Position numbers and translations under genes: made by a program. A stretch of 33,615 nt of DNA from Janthinobacterium violaceinigrum. Lineage in GTDB: Bacteria > Pseudomonadota > Gammaproteobacteria > Burkholderiales > Burkholderiaceae_D. The stretch lies in the NCBI RefSeq assembly GCF_009208555.1, contig NZ_WFLI01000054.1, positions 1 to 33,615 on the forward strand, given 5' to 3'. Of this stretch, positions 25,447 to 33,512 are shown one piece after another (position 1 is the stretch's first letter; every line of letters begins with the position of its first letter). The notes under the pieces are model-generated. The model was not told the origin of the DNA. It saw only the letters and a program-made list of their open reading frames with translations, and did not search any database.

Positions 25447-26117
25447 CGGTGCGGTATGCGCGCCGTGCCGCCTTGCGCTGGCTGGCGGCCTGCGCCGCCA
25501 CCGTGGCGGCGCCCCGGGCGTGGGCCCTGCGCGCGGCTGCCGAGCCGCAAGTGCAGCTGTCGCAGGCCCAGAGCCGCGCGTTCCAGGCCTGGATGCTGCG
25601 CATCGTCAACGCACAGATCGAACGGGGACCGTCGCCGCGCTGGACGCACCGCGATTGCGCCGGCCTCGTGCGCTTTGCCGTCAACGAAGCCCTGACCGTG
25701 CATGACGCGAAGTGGCTGCGCGCGAACGGCATCGCCAGCGACCGGCGCCTGCCGCCCGAGCTGGAATTGAACGGGGCCCAGGCGGCCCTGCGCAACCGCT
25801 GGGTGCAGACGGGCGGCAGCATCGGCCACTTCGTCACGGCGCTGGCGCTGGTGCAGCACAACAGCCGTTTCATCGCCCGCGAAATCAGCCAGGCGCTGCC
25901 CGGCGACCTGCTGTTTTTCGACCAGGGCGATGAACAGCACCTGATGGTCTGGATGGGGGCGCGCATCGCCTACCACACCGGTACCGTCACCCCCGACGAC
26001 AATGGTCTGCGGACCGTCGATATCAAAGAACTTACGAGCTGGAAGGACACGCGGTGGCAACCTGTGGTCAACAATCCGAATTTCGCCGGTGTGTTCCGGC
26101 TGGCGTTCTTGTCATGA
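25443..26117 (+). CDS. yfaT: YfaT-like DUF1175 protein with NlpC/P60-like motif spacing
   Basis: The 224-residue protein has an N-terminal export signal (about 1-28, with paired arginines ARRAALRW). The core shows DCAGLVRF with C72, PGDLLFF at 153-159, then H166 and H178. C-A-G-L-V-R plus PGDLxFF plus two histidines 12 residues apart is the layout of NlpC/P60 cysteine peptidases, where Cys and His act in cutting peptidoglycan stem peptides. This reading is inference from motif spacing; the family itself is recorded only as DUF1175. ATG at 25443 overlaps the yfaA stop; the stop overlaps the yfaS start, both as ATGA. Confidence 0.88.
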   Translation: MTVRYARRAALRWLAACAATVAAPRAWALRAAAEPQVQLSQAQSRAFQAWMLRIVNAQIERGPSPRWTHRDCAGLVRFAVNEALTVHDAKWLRANGIASDRRLPPELELNGAQAALRNRWVQTGGSIGHFVTALALVQHNSRFIAREISQALPGDLLFFDQGDEQHLMVWMGARIAYHTGTVTPDDNGLRTVDIKELTSWKDTRWQPVVNNPNFAGVFRLAFLS

Positions 26118-29100
26118 AGCTTCTCATGAAGCTGTTATTTGCCGGCATGCTGGCGCTGCTGCTCACGCATGGCGCCTCGGCGCAGGAGCGCGAGCCCAGC
26201 AACTACGCCACCTTCAAGGGCGAACCCTTCTTTCTGCTGTCGGATGCCAGCTACGGCAGCGGCGACGAGTCGCGCGTGCGGCTCGAGGTGCCGGGCCGCG
26301 ACATGGGGCGCATGAATCTGGAAGCGTATTCCGGCGCCGACATCGTCGTCTACCGCGTGCCCGAACCAATGGAGTTCCTGAAAAAACAGCGCAATCTGCA
26401 CCGCATCCAGGTGGAGGGCAATTACCAGGGCGAGGGCCTGGCCAACACCTTGAGCTTTCTGTGGGATAGCTGGTGGAAGCAGTCGCGCCTGGCCTGGCGC
26501 AAGCTGTTTTCCGGCGAGGCGCGCCGCGCGGTAACCAAGGAACAGCCGCAGCTGGCGACGAATGACGCGATCCGCCGGCGTACCGTGTTCGCCAACCATC
26601 CGCAATACAAGCCGATCAAGGGCATGGAGCTGGTCGACAGCTTCCGCTATCCGATCTGGCAGGCCAAGGCCATCGCACCGCCGAAAGGCGTCAAGCTCGA
26701 TGGCTCGAGCAGCGACTTCATCGTCGCCGGCGCCGGCAATGTGATGATCCCGCTGGGCAAGCGCAAGCCGGGCTTGTACCTGATCGAAGCGATCATCGGC
26801 GAACACCGCGCCACCACCCTGGTGTTCGTGTCGGACACGGTGGCCGTCACCAAGGTATCGTCCGGCCAGATGCTGGTGTGGACGGCGCGGCGCGACAACA
26901 GCGCCGCCGTGGCCGGCGCCAGCGTGGCGTGGACCGACGGCACGGGCGTGCTGCAGTCGGCCACCACCGGTGCCGACGGCGTCGCCTCGCTCGAGCGCGG
27001 CAGCCCGGAACACACGTATGTGCTGGGCCAGGACCGCGCCGGCGGCGTATTCGTGTCCGAAAATTTTTATTACGACAGCGAGATCTACAACACCAAGATT
27101 TATGCGGTGACGGACCGCCCTCTGTACCGGCCAGGCGACGAAGTCAACGTCAAGTTTGTGGGCCGCGAATTCACGTCGGCGCGCAATTCGCAGGCGGCGG
27201 CTGCTGCACCGTTAAGCCTGACCGTGCTCAATCCGAACGGCACGCCGCTGCTGACGCAGACGCTGCAGTTATCGGGCGACACGGGCGCCGATACGCGCTT
27301 CCGCCTGCCGACGGAAGCCACCGCCGGCGGCTATGAACTGCGCTTCAACTACAAGGACGGCGCCTATGGCGCGGCCTTCCGCGTGGCCGAATACGTCAAG
27401 CCGCACTTTGAAATCAACGTCCAGCCAGCGAAACCGGAATTCAAGACGGGCGAAGCGGTCAAGGGCAGCATCGCGCTGCGCTACCCCGATGGCAAGCCGG
27501 TGAAAAACGCGAAGATGACCTTGTCGCTGCGCGGCCAGCAAAACACCATGGTTGAGGGCGAGTTGCGTTACAGCGGCCTGTTCCCCGTGGCCTTGAAGAC
27601 CGAGGAGGTGACGAGCGACGGCAGCGGCAATGTGGACTTCACCTTGCCGCCCGCAGCCGATCCCTCGCGCTACATCCTGACCGTGCTGGCGACCGACGGC
27701 GCGGCCTACCGCGTCAAGGCGACGCGCGAACTGATGATAGAGCGCTCGAGCAGCAGCTACCAGCTGAAGGCCACGCGCCAGTTTTCCGATCCGGGCCAGG
27801 CCGTGCATTTCGACCTGGTGGCCGATGGCCAGGGCGCGGCCAAGCCCGTGCGCTGGGAGATGGTGCAGCTGGAAAAACAGAGCAAGACCGAAGGTGCGTT
27901 CGATCCGAACGCCAAGGGCTGGGATGTGACATTCCCCGCGTCGGGCTCGTACCGGCTGGCGCTGCGCGACGAGCGCGGCAACCTGCTGGCCGCCGCCAGC
28001 CACTGGGTGTCGGGCGATGGCGTGCAGACGACGCCGGGCAGCATCGAGATCGTGCTGGACCGCGCCCGCTATCGTCCGGGCGATACCGCCGAGGCCTTGA
28101 TCACCTTCTCCGACAAGGTGGACCAGGCGCTGCTGACGCTCGAGCGCGACAAGGTGGAACAATATGGCTTGATGGCGGGCGCCGCCAGCTGGTACCAGGC
28201 GAAGCAGGTAGCGCCGCGGCAGTGGCGCGTGCGCATTCCCGTCAAGGAGGAGCATGGCCCCAACATGACCTTCTCCGTGGCGTACACGCGCAATGGCGAT
28301 TTCGTGTTCGAGAACGCCGGCCTGCAAGTGATCGAGCCGCGCATCGCGCTGCAGTTCAAGAGCGACAAGGAGGTCTACCAGCCGGGCGAGAAGGTGACCC
28401 TGGACGTCACGGCTACCCTTGAGGGCAAGCCTCTGAGCACGATGGTGGCGCTGGGCGTGGTCGATGAAATGATCTATGTGCTGCAGCCGGAAATCGCACC
28501 GGACATCGGCGACTTCTTCTACCATCCGCGCCGCAACAACGTGCGCACGACGGCCAGCCTGTCCTTCATCAGCTACGACATGGCGCAGGGGCGTACTGCC
28601 GGCGCGCCCGCGCGCCACAATTACAACGAGCGCGGCGTCAAGGTGCTGGAGCGTCCGCGCCGCGACAATATCGATACGGCGTACTGGGCGCCATCGCTGA
28701 AGACCGATGCCAATGGCCAGGCGCGCGTGAGCTTCACCATGCCCGACGCGCTGACCCGCTGGCGCATCACGGGCCGCGCGATGGACGAGCAGGGGCGCGT
28801 GGGCCAGCGCACCGCCTATCTGCGTTCGGACAAGAATTTCTATGCGAAGTGGACGGCGCCGGACTGGATGCGCGCGGGCGATGCGCCGCGTGCCTCGGTG
28901 GCCGTGTTCAACCAGACCGGCAAGGAGCAGGCGCTTGACGTCGTCCTCTCAGGTGGTGCACAGTCGAAGACGGAAAAACTGTCGGCCAAGCCGGGTGTCA
29001 ACTACGTGGAGTTCCCGCTCGCTGCTGGCAGCGGGCCGTTGCGCCTGGAGCTGAAACAGAATGGCAAACTGGTCGACGCGCTCGACACCGCCATGCAAAC

Positions 29101-30658
29101 CTTGCCCGCCGCCTGGCGCAGCCCGCGCACCCTGGTGCTGCCGCTCGACGGCGCCACGGGTGATATTGCGCTCAAGCTGCCGGCGGACGCGCGCAATATC
29201 CGCGTGTCGTTTGCGCAGGGGGCCGCCAGCCAGTTCGCGCGCATTGCCGACGACCTGATCGACTATCCGTATGGCTGCGTGGAGCAGACGGCGAGCCGCT
29301 TGATCCCGCTCGCGCTGGCCACGCAAAGCCTGGGGCCGGACGCCGGAGCGGCAGGCGAACGCCTGCAAACGCTGCTGACGGCGCAGCGCCTGCGCCTGGT
29401 GTCCATGGCGGGGCCGAACGCCGTCTTCGGCTGGTGGGGCAACGCCACGGATGGCAATGCCTTGATGACGGCGTACGCGTATTACGCGGACTGGTACGCG
29501 TCGCGTGCGCTGCGCATCGAACTGCCGCCCGAACACTGGAACAAGCTGCTGGCCGTCTACAGCGAACATGGCTTGAAAGATACGATGAGCGACCGCGCGC
29601 TGGTGCTGTGGATGGCGCGCGAGATGGGCCTGCCCACGCAGACGCTGGCAGCGGGCCTGGTGGACGACAGCGCGAGCGCCACACTGGGCGGCAAGCCGCG
29701 CCAGGCGGGCGACGGCGGCAGCCTGCTGCTGGGCGGTGCCCTTGACCGCGAGGCGCAGGCGATGGGGCTGGGCCTGGTGGCGCTGGTCGCCAGCCAGAAT
29801 GGCATCGCCTTGCCGCATGGGCTGCAGCTGCAGGTGGCCAGCGCCTGGCAAGTCTTGCGTGAGTCCAGGGCGCCGGTAGCGCAAGCCTTGCTGATGCTGA
29901 CTGGCGAAGTGCCGCCATCGCAGGCCGACGCGGTGCTGGCCGGCGTGCGCGCCGAGATGCCGACCCTGGACCGCGCGATGACGTTGATGTGGGTGCAAAA
30001 GAAGCTGGGTGGCGCATCGTTCGGCAAGGGGCCTGTCGTCGCGCCGGACGGCGCATGGCAAAAACGCGACAGCCGCAGCGGCCAGCCGGTCTGGCGTTGG
30101 AGCGACGCCAAGGGCCTGCCTGACAAACTGCGTCTCGCTGCGCCGGCGCCTGCGGGCACGGTGGCCGTGCTGCAGTACGACAGCCACGCGGCCGAAGCGC
30201 AGACGCTGGCGGTTGCCGTCGAGCGGCGCATCCTGCGCATGAAGCAAGGCAAGGGCGGCTACACGACGGAGCTGGTCAAGCCGGGCGAGGCGCTCAGCAC
30301 GGACGCGCTGTACCTCGATGAAATCACGCTCAAGGCGGCGCCGGGCGCGAAGCACCGTTTTGGTTTGCTGGAAGTGGCGCTGCCACCGGGCGCCATGGTC
30401 GAATCGACCACCTGGGGCATGGTCATGGCGGGCGACAAGCCGGCCGCGCTGGAACGCGCGCGCCACACCGAGCGCCGCGACGGCTATGCCGTGCCCATCG
30501 AGCCTTTGGCCGGCGACGTGACGGTGCGCCATTTGCTGCGCTTTGCGCAAAAGGGCAGCTATGTGCTGCCGCCTGCGCGCTTTTACCGCATGTACCAGCC
30601 GGAGCAGAAAGCGTTCGAGGGCGGCGGCAAGACCACGCGCGCACTGAAGGTCGAGTGA
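26114..30658 (+). CDS. yfaS: Bacterial alpha-2-macroglobulin, YfaS/MagD type, with intact CxEQ thioester motif
   Basis: Alpha-2-macroglobulins are very large protease traps. This 1514-residue protein has a cleavable signal peptide (about 1-23, ending GASA) and no lipobox cysteine, unlike the lipoprotein type. Macroglobulin (MG) domains fill the first part. The family marker TDRPLYRPGDEV is at 333-344, the A2M domain starts near 852 (TAYWAPSLKTDANGQA, then TRWRITGRAMDEQGRVGQ), and the helical thioester domain follows. This contains YPYGCVEQTASR with C1055 and Q1058, a complete CxEQ. A C-terminal receptor-binding-like domain ends the protein. The thioester should bind attacking proteases or other nucleophiles covalently once the trap is cleaved. 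The start overlaps the yfaT stop; the stop touches yfaQ (TGATG). Confidence 0.95.
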   Translation: MKLLMKLLFAGMLALLLTHGASAQEREPSNYATFKGEPFFLLSDASYGSGDESRVRLEVPGRDMGRMNLEAYSGADIVVYRVPEPMEFLKKQRNLHRIQVEGNYQGEGLANTLSFLWDSWWKQSRLAWRKLFSGEARRAVTKEQPQLATNDAIRRRTVFANHPQYKPIKGMELVDSFRYPIWQAKAIAPPKGVKLDGSSSDFIVAGAGNVMIPLGKRKPGLYLIEAIIGEHRATTLVFVSDTVAVTKVSSGQMLVWTARRDNSAAVAGASVAWTDGTGVLQSATTGADGVASLERGSPEHTYVLGQDRAGGVFVSENFYYDSEIYNTKIYAVTDRPLYRPGDEVNVKFVGREFTSARNSQAAAAAPLSLTVLNPNGTPLLTQTLQLSGDTGADTRFRLPTEATAGGYELRFNYKDGAYGAAFRVAEYVKPHFEINVQPAKPEFKTGEAVKGSIALRYPDGKPVKNAKMTLSLRGQQNTMVEGELRYSGLFPVALKTEEVTSDGSGNVDFTLPPAADPSRYILTVLATDGAAYRVKATRELMIERSSSSYQLKATRQFSDPGQAVHFDLVADGQGAAKPVRWEMVQLEKQSKTEGAFDPNAKGWDVTFPASGSYRLALRDERGNLLAAASHWVSGDGVQTTPGSIEIVLDRARYRPGDTAEALITFSDKVDQALLTLERDKVEQYGLMAGAASWYQAKQVAPRQWRVRIPVKEEHGPNMTFSVAYTRNGDFVFENAGLQVIEPRIALQFKSDKEVYQPGEKVTLDVTATLEGKPLSTMVALGVVDEMIYVLQPEIAPDIGDFFYHPRRNNVRTTASLSFISYDMAQGRTAGAPARHNYNERGVKVLERPRRDNIDTAYWAPSLKTDANGQARVSFTMPDALTRWRITGRAMDEQGRVGQRTAYLRSDKNFYAKWTAPDWMRAGDAPRASVAVFNQTGKEQALDVVLSGGAQSKTEKLSAKPGVNYVEFPLAAGSGPLRLELKQNGKLVDALDTAMQTLPAAWRSPRTLVLPLDGATGDIALKLPADARNIRVSFAQGAASQFARIADDLIDYPYGCVEQTASRLIPLALATQSLGPDAGAAGERLQTLLTAQRLRLVSMAGPNAVFGWWGNATDGNALMTAYAYYADWYASRALRIELPPEHWNKLLAVYSEHGLKDTMSDRALVLWMAREMGLPTQTLAAGLVDDSASATLGGKPRQAGDGGSLLLGGALDREAQAMGLGLVALVASQNGIALPHGLQLQVASAWQVLRESRAPVAQALLMLTGEVPPSQADAVLAGVRAEMPTLDRAMTLMWVQKKLGGASFGKGPVVAPDGAWQKRDSRSGQPVWRWSDAKGLPDKLRLAAPAPAGTVAVLQYDSHAAEAQTLAVAVERRILRMKQGKGGYTTELVKPGEALSTDALYLDEITLKAAPGAKHRFGLLEVALPPGAMVESTTWGMVMAGDKPAALERARHTERRDGYAVPIEPLAGDVTVRHLLRFAQKGSYVLPPARFYRMYQPEQKAFEGGGKTTRALKVE

Positions 30659-32361
30659 TGCGCGTGGCAATTCCCGCCTTGTTGGCGACGCTGTGGCTGG
30701 CCGCGCCAGCCTGGGCGCAGCCATCGGCAAAATCGCTGGATGTGGCCTGGTGGCGCGATGGCAAGATCGAAGTGCGGGAGCTGCGCCAGGGCGGCACTGC
30801 GTCGCGACCTTTGCCGCCGTTCGACGGCGCGCGGCAAGTGCCGCTGGCCAGCCTGTGGAAGCTGTTTGTCTATGTATACGCGGCCGATAACAAGGTGGCG
30901 ATGCCGGACTACCGCTGCGGCGGCCGCGATCCGGACGAAGTGTATTGCTGCGATGCGGGCCAGAGCATCGGCCATGATGCGGCGCTGGCGCAATCCTGCG
31001 GCCCATTTTTCTCGCCCGGGCGTTTGATGATAGCGAAGGCGCCGTGGCGCCAGTACTGGACGGGCCGCCTGGGCGGCGCGCCTGCGGGCGACTTTGCCTG
31101 GCTGTCCGATCCTGCGCAGCTTGCTCCGGGGCGGTTGGTTCGGTTAGACAGCCTGCTGCGCGCGCTGGACAGCATACCGGCAGCCAGCCGCGCGGACGCC
31201 GAAGCGGCCCTGCTGCGCGTGGTGCTGGACGGGCGCGGTGCCGGCACGGCGCGCTGGTTCGGCAGCCAGCTGCGCGTGAAGACGTATTCCTGGCACGCGC
31301 AGCGCCGGGCAGAGGAACGTATCGGCGGCGCGGCCGGCTGGCTGGCCGATGGCACGCCCATCTGGTTTGGCGGCGCGGGCGGCAGCAGCAATGTGTTCGA
31401 GCAGTGGGCGCCCAAGCTGGCCGCCAGCTTGCCGCCTGTGGGTGCGGCCGACGATGGCGGCTGCGTGGTGGTCGATTACTTCACGCGCTATCCGATCCGT
31501 GCCGTGCGCGGCGAGCGCGGCGTGGCGGCGCCCGGTCCGCTCAGTGGCCGCTACCATGTGCAATTCGAAAATGGCCAGAACCTCGCCCTGCGCAGCACGG
31601 GCGAGTTGATGCTGCTGCAGGAGAAGGGCGGCCGCCCGCGCTTGCGCGGCCGCTTCGGCGTCAATGAATATGTGGCGCGGGTACTCGACCGCGAAGCGAG
31701 TGCGAATGAGCCGGAAGCGGCCAAGGCGCTGGCGATTGCCGCGCGCACGTATTTGCAGCAGAACGCGGCGACGGTGGCAGGCTGCCAGCAGATTGCCGAC
31801 AGCAGCGCAACGCAGCGCGTCAGTCCCAGTCCTGCCACGCCGGCGGCGTTGGCCATTGCGCGCTGGACGGACCAGTTGATCGTCGACGGCGTCACCGTGC
31901 GCTATCACAGCAACTTGCCGTCCGAGGGCACGATGGCGTGGAGCGAGGCGGTGCGCCAGGCCAGACAGGGCAAGCACTACGATGAATTGCTGGCGGCGGC
32001 CTATCCCGGCGGCGCGCTGAGCACCTTTGGCAATACCGGTGTGCGTTGCCGGCGCCTGGCGCAGAACGAGGATTGGCTGGCGCGGTCCGTGCCGCGCTGG
32101 CAGCGCGTGCTGCTGCGCGAGGCCGGCTACGAAGCGCCGCCGCAAGCGCCGCTGGTCTGCGCCCTGTCCAGCGGCGCGCCGTATTCGGAACAGTCGCGTA
32201 ACCGCATCTTCATGCGGCCGCTGGCCACGCGCGAAGACCGCATCACCTTGGCCCATGAATATTTACACCTGGGCCTGCGCCGCCATCCGAGCGGGCAGGA
32301 CGAGGAATATGTCGAGCGGCTGGCCCGCCGGCTCGTCGATCTTAACCTGGAGGCCCTGTGA
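30658..32361 (+). CDS. yfaQ: YfaQ-like DUF2300 protein: PBP-like SxxK region, SpoIID-like domain and HExxH
   Basis: The 567-residue protein has a signal peptide (about 1-20, ending AWA). Region 1 (about 25-260) has SLWK 65-68, a SCG 113-115 and KTYSW 208-212 followed by a GWLADGTPIWFGG strand pair, reminiscent of SxxK / SxN / KTG serine enzymes of the penicillin-binding superfamily. Region 2 (about 333-455) reads like SpoIID: VNEYVARVLDREAS with E346, AKALAIAARTYL, VRYHSN, and a closing YDELLAAAYPGGAL. SpoIID is a lytic transglycosylase whose catalytic Glu sits at the position of E346. Region 3 has HEYLHL with H533, E534, H537, a possible metal site. All three readings are pattern-based. The ATG at 30658 overlaps the yfaS stop (TGATG). 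Confidence 0.88.
   Translation: MRVAIPALLATLWLAAPAWAQPSAKSLDVAWWRDGKIEVRELRQGGTASRPLPPFDGARQVPLASLWKLFVYVYAADNKVAMPDYRCGGRDPDEVYCCDAGQSIGHDAALAQSCGPFFSPGRLMIAKAPWRQYWTGRLGGAPAGDFAWLSDPAQLAPGRLVRLDSLLRALDSIPAASRADAEAALLRVVLDGRGAGTARWFGSQLRVKTYSWHAQRRAEERIGGAAGWLADGTPIWFGGAGGSSNVFEQWAPKLAASLPPVGAADDGGCVVVDYFTRYPIRAVRGERGVAAPGPLSGRYHVQFENGQNLALRSTGELMLLQEKGGRPRLRGRFGVNEYVARVLDREASANEPEAAKALAIAARTYLQQNAATVAGCQQIADSSATQRVSPSPATPAALAIARWTDQLIVDGVTVRYHSNLPSEGTMAWSEAVRQARQGKHYDELLAAAYPGGALSTFGNTGVRCRRLAQNEDWLARSVPRWQRVLLREAGYEAPPQAPLVCALSSGAPYSEQSRNRIFMRPLATREDRITLAHEYLHLGLRRHPSGQDEEYVERLARRLVDLNLEAL
32349..32353 (+). promoter_or_regulatory. Shine-Dalgarno supporting the GTG start of yfaP
   Basis: GGAGG lies 4 nt before the GTG at 32358, inside the end of yfaQ. 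No in-frame ATG lies in the signal-peptide region before residue 12. Confidence 0.6.
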
Positions 32362-33119
32362 GTTTTTACATCCGTTGCTCGATTCCGCTAATGTTGTTGC
32401 CACTCTGGGCGCAGGCCCAGGTCACGATCGATGCACCGAAGGGCGGCTGGCGCAATTCGGCCGGCGCGCGCGAGGACTATACGCAGGCGGTCAACTATCC
32501 CGCCTCGTCGGTCAACCTGCAGCCGGGCCAGGCCGAGACGGCGCAGATACGGGGCCGCATCGCGGGCGCCGTCAAGGGCAAGCCCGCCACCCTGGTGGTC
32601 AATGGCGTGGCGATGCCGATGGAAGTGGGCGAGGACGGCAGCTATGGTCGGCCGTATGGCTTCGGCAGCGGTTCGAACAGCGTGGAAGTGCGTTCGCCCG
32701 ATGGCAGGAGCCGCGCACGCACCCAGTTTGTCGACAGCTACCAGGGCAAGACGCAGGCGCGCTTGCGTATCGTGCTGTCCTGGGACAGCGCAGGCACCGA
32801 TCTCGATCTGCATGTGGTCACGCCGGATGGTGGTCACGCCTGGTATGGCAATCGCGTCTTGAAAGATGGCGGCGCGCTGGATGTGGACGTGACGACCGGC
32901 TATGGGCCGGAAATCTTTTCCAGCGCTGCGCCCCTGAAGGGCAACTATCACGTCTATGTCAATTACTACGGCAGCGGCGAGAATACCTCCATGCTGACCG
33001 TCGCCCGCATATCGATCATCACCAATGAAGGCACGCCGCGTGAAAAGCTGCAGAGTTTTCAGGTGCCGATGCGGGCCGCTGGCGAGCTGACCTTGGTGAA
33101 ATCGTTCGTCATGCCATAA
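32358..33119 (+). CDS. yfaP: YfaP-like DUF2135 secreted protein
   Basis: The 253-residue protein begins with a signal peptide (about 1-20, ending AQA). The first half contains an Ig-like beta segment (about 60-125). The DUF2135 domain (about 135-215) follows, with LSWDSAGTDLDLHVVTPDG and a NYHVYVNYYG strand typical of the family. The clustered acidic residues of DSAGTDLD might bind calcium, but that is a guess. It is the last gene of the yfa cluster; the GTG start overlaps the yfaQ stop (GTGA), with a GGAGG 4 nt upstream. Its stop is only 7 bp before the rrn P1 promoter and no terminator is visible between. Confidence 0.9.
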   Translation: MSFYIRCSIPLMLLPLWAQAQVTIDAPKGGWRNSAGAREDYTQAVNYPASSVNLQPGQAETAQIRGRIAGAVKGKPATLVVNGVAMPMEVGEDGSYGRPYGFGSGSNSVEVRSPDGRSRARTQFVDSYQGKTQARLRIVLSWDSAGTDLDLHVVTPDGGHAWYGNRVLKDGGALDVDVTTGYGPEIFSSAAPLKGNYHVYVNYYGSGENTSMLTVARISIITNEGTPREKLQSFQVPMRAAGELTLVKSFVMP

Positions 33120-33126
33120 ATGGCTC

Positions 33127-33155
33127 TTGCAGAGCGGCGGCACCTTGGCTATAAT
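33127..33155 (+). promoter_or_regulatory. rrn P1 promoter
   Basis: TTGCAG, 17 bp, TATAAT, followed by a GC-rich discriminator (TCGCCCCC). A consensus -10 with GC discriminator is characteristic of stringently controlled rRNA promoters. The -35 begins 7 bp after the yfaP stop, so any UP element lies in the yfaP coding end. Confidence 0.8.
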
Positions 33156-33212
33156 TCGCCCCCTCGCTGAACGACGCATGCAAATGCAGCGTAAAGTGAG
33201 AAAAAGAAGGAG

Positions 33213-33241
33213 TTGACGGACGTAGCGAAATGCTTCATACT
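33213..33241 (+). promoter_or_regulatory. rrn P2 promoter (second tandem promoter)
   Basis: TTGACG, 17 bp, CATACT: five of six and four of six matches to sigma70 consensus. It is 86 bp downstream of P1, as in tandem rRNA promoters. Confidence 0.65.
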
Positions 33242-33305
33242 CTTCCTTCTTCGCAGCTGACAAACACAACGCTTTGTCGATGGTGCGAAAGCAGTAACCG
33301 AATAC

Positions 33306-33317
33306 AGTTCTTTAACA
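33306..33317 (+). promoter_or_regulatory. boxA-like antitermination element in the rrn leader
   Basis: AGTTCTTTAACA matches the core of E. coli boxA (TGCTCTTTAACA) in 10 of 12 positions and sits about 200 nt before 16S rRNA, the place where the Nus antitermination complex assembles. Confidence 0.7.
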
Positions 33318-33334
33318 ATTAACAGTCGATAAGT

Positions 33335-33405
33335 GTGGACATTTGATGTAAGTGCAGCGTCAATCTTCGGATTGGCGTAATACTTAAAATATATCAAATG
33401 TTCAC
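33335..33405 (+). other. rrn leader hairpin with UUCG tetraloop
   Basis: The outer stem is GTGGACATTTGAT (33335-33347) with ATCAAATGTTCAC (33393-33405), 13 pairs including one G-U. The inner stem is CGTCAATC / GATTGGCG (33358-33365 and 33370-33377) around a C(TTCG)G loop. A short TAAGT/ACTTA stem lies between. It is likely an RNA structure of the pre-rRNA leader for folding or processing. Confidence 0.7.
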
Positions 33406-33420
33406 AAGAAATAATGAAAT

Positions 33421-33455
33421 AGGATACTTCTTCGGAAGTAGCCTGTCAGTTTTTT
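33421..33455 (+). other. Second rrn leader hairpin (UUCG loop) followed by a T-run
   Basis: AGGATACTTC (33421-33430) pairs with GAAGTAGCCT (33435-33444) around C(TTCG)G with one A-G mismatch; six T residues follow at 33450-33455, five bases after the stem. It looks like a weak intrinsic terminator inside the leader, downstream of boxA. Confidence 0.55.
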
Positions 33456-33512
33456 GAGTGAGCGACCCATCAGCAATGATGGTGCCTATAAAAGGGCAAA
33501 GTAACAGAGATT

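Noticed and set aside
28949..31006. Long open frame antisense to yfaS and yfaQ (about 685 codons)
   Set aside because: Arg/Ala/Gln-rich shadow of two well-supported genes; no motif.
33149..33397. Open frame of 82 codons on the minus strand in the rrn leader
   Set aside because: It overlaps the rrn promoters and the structured leader and has no ribosome binding site or recognisable protein.
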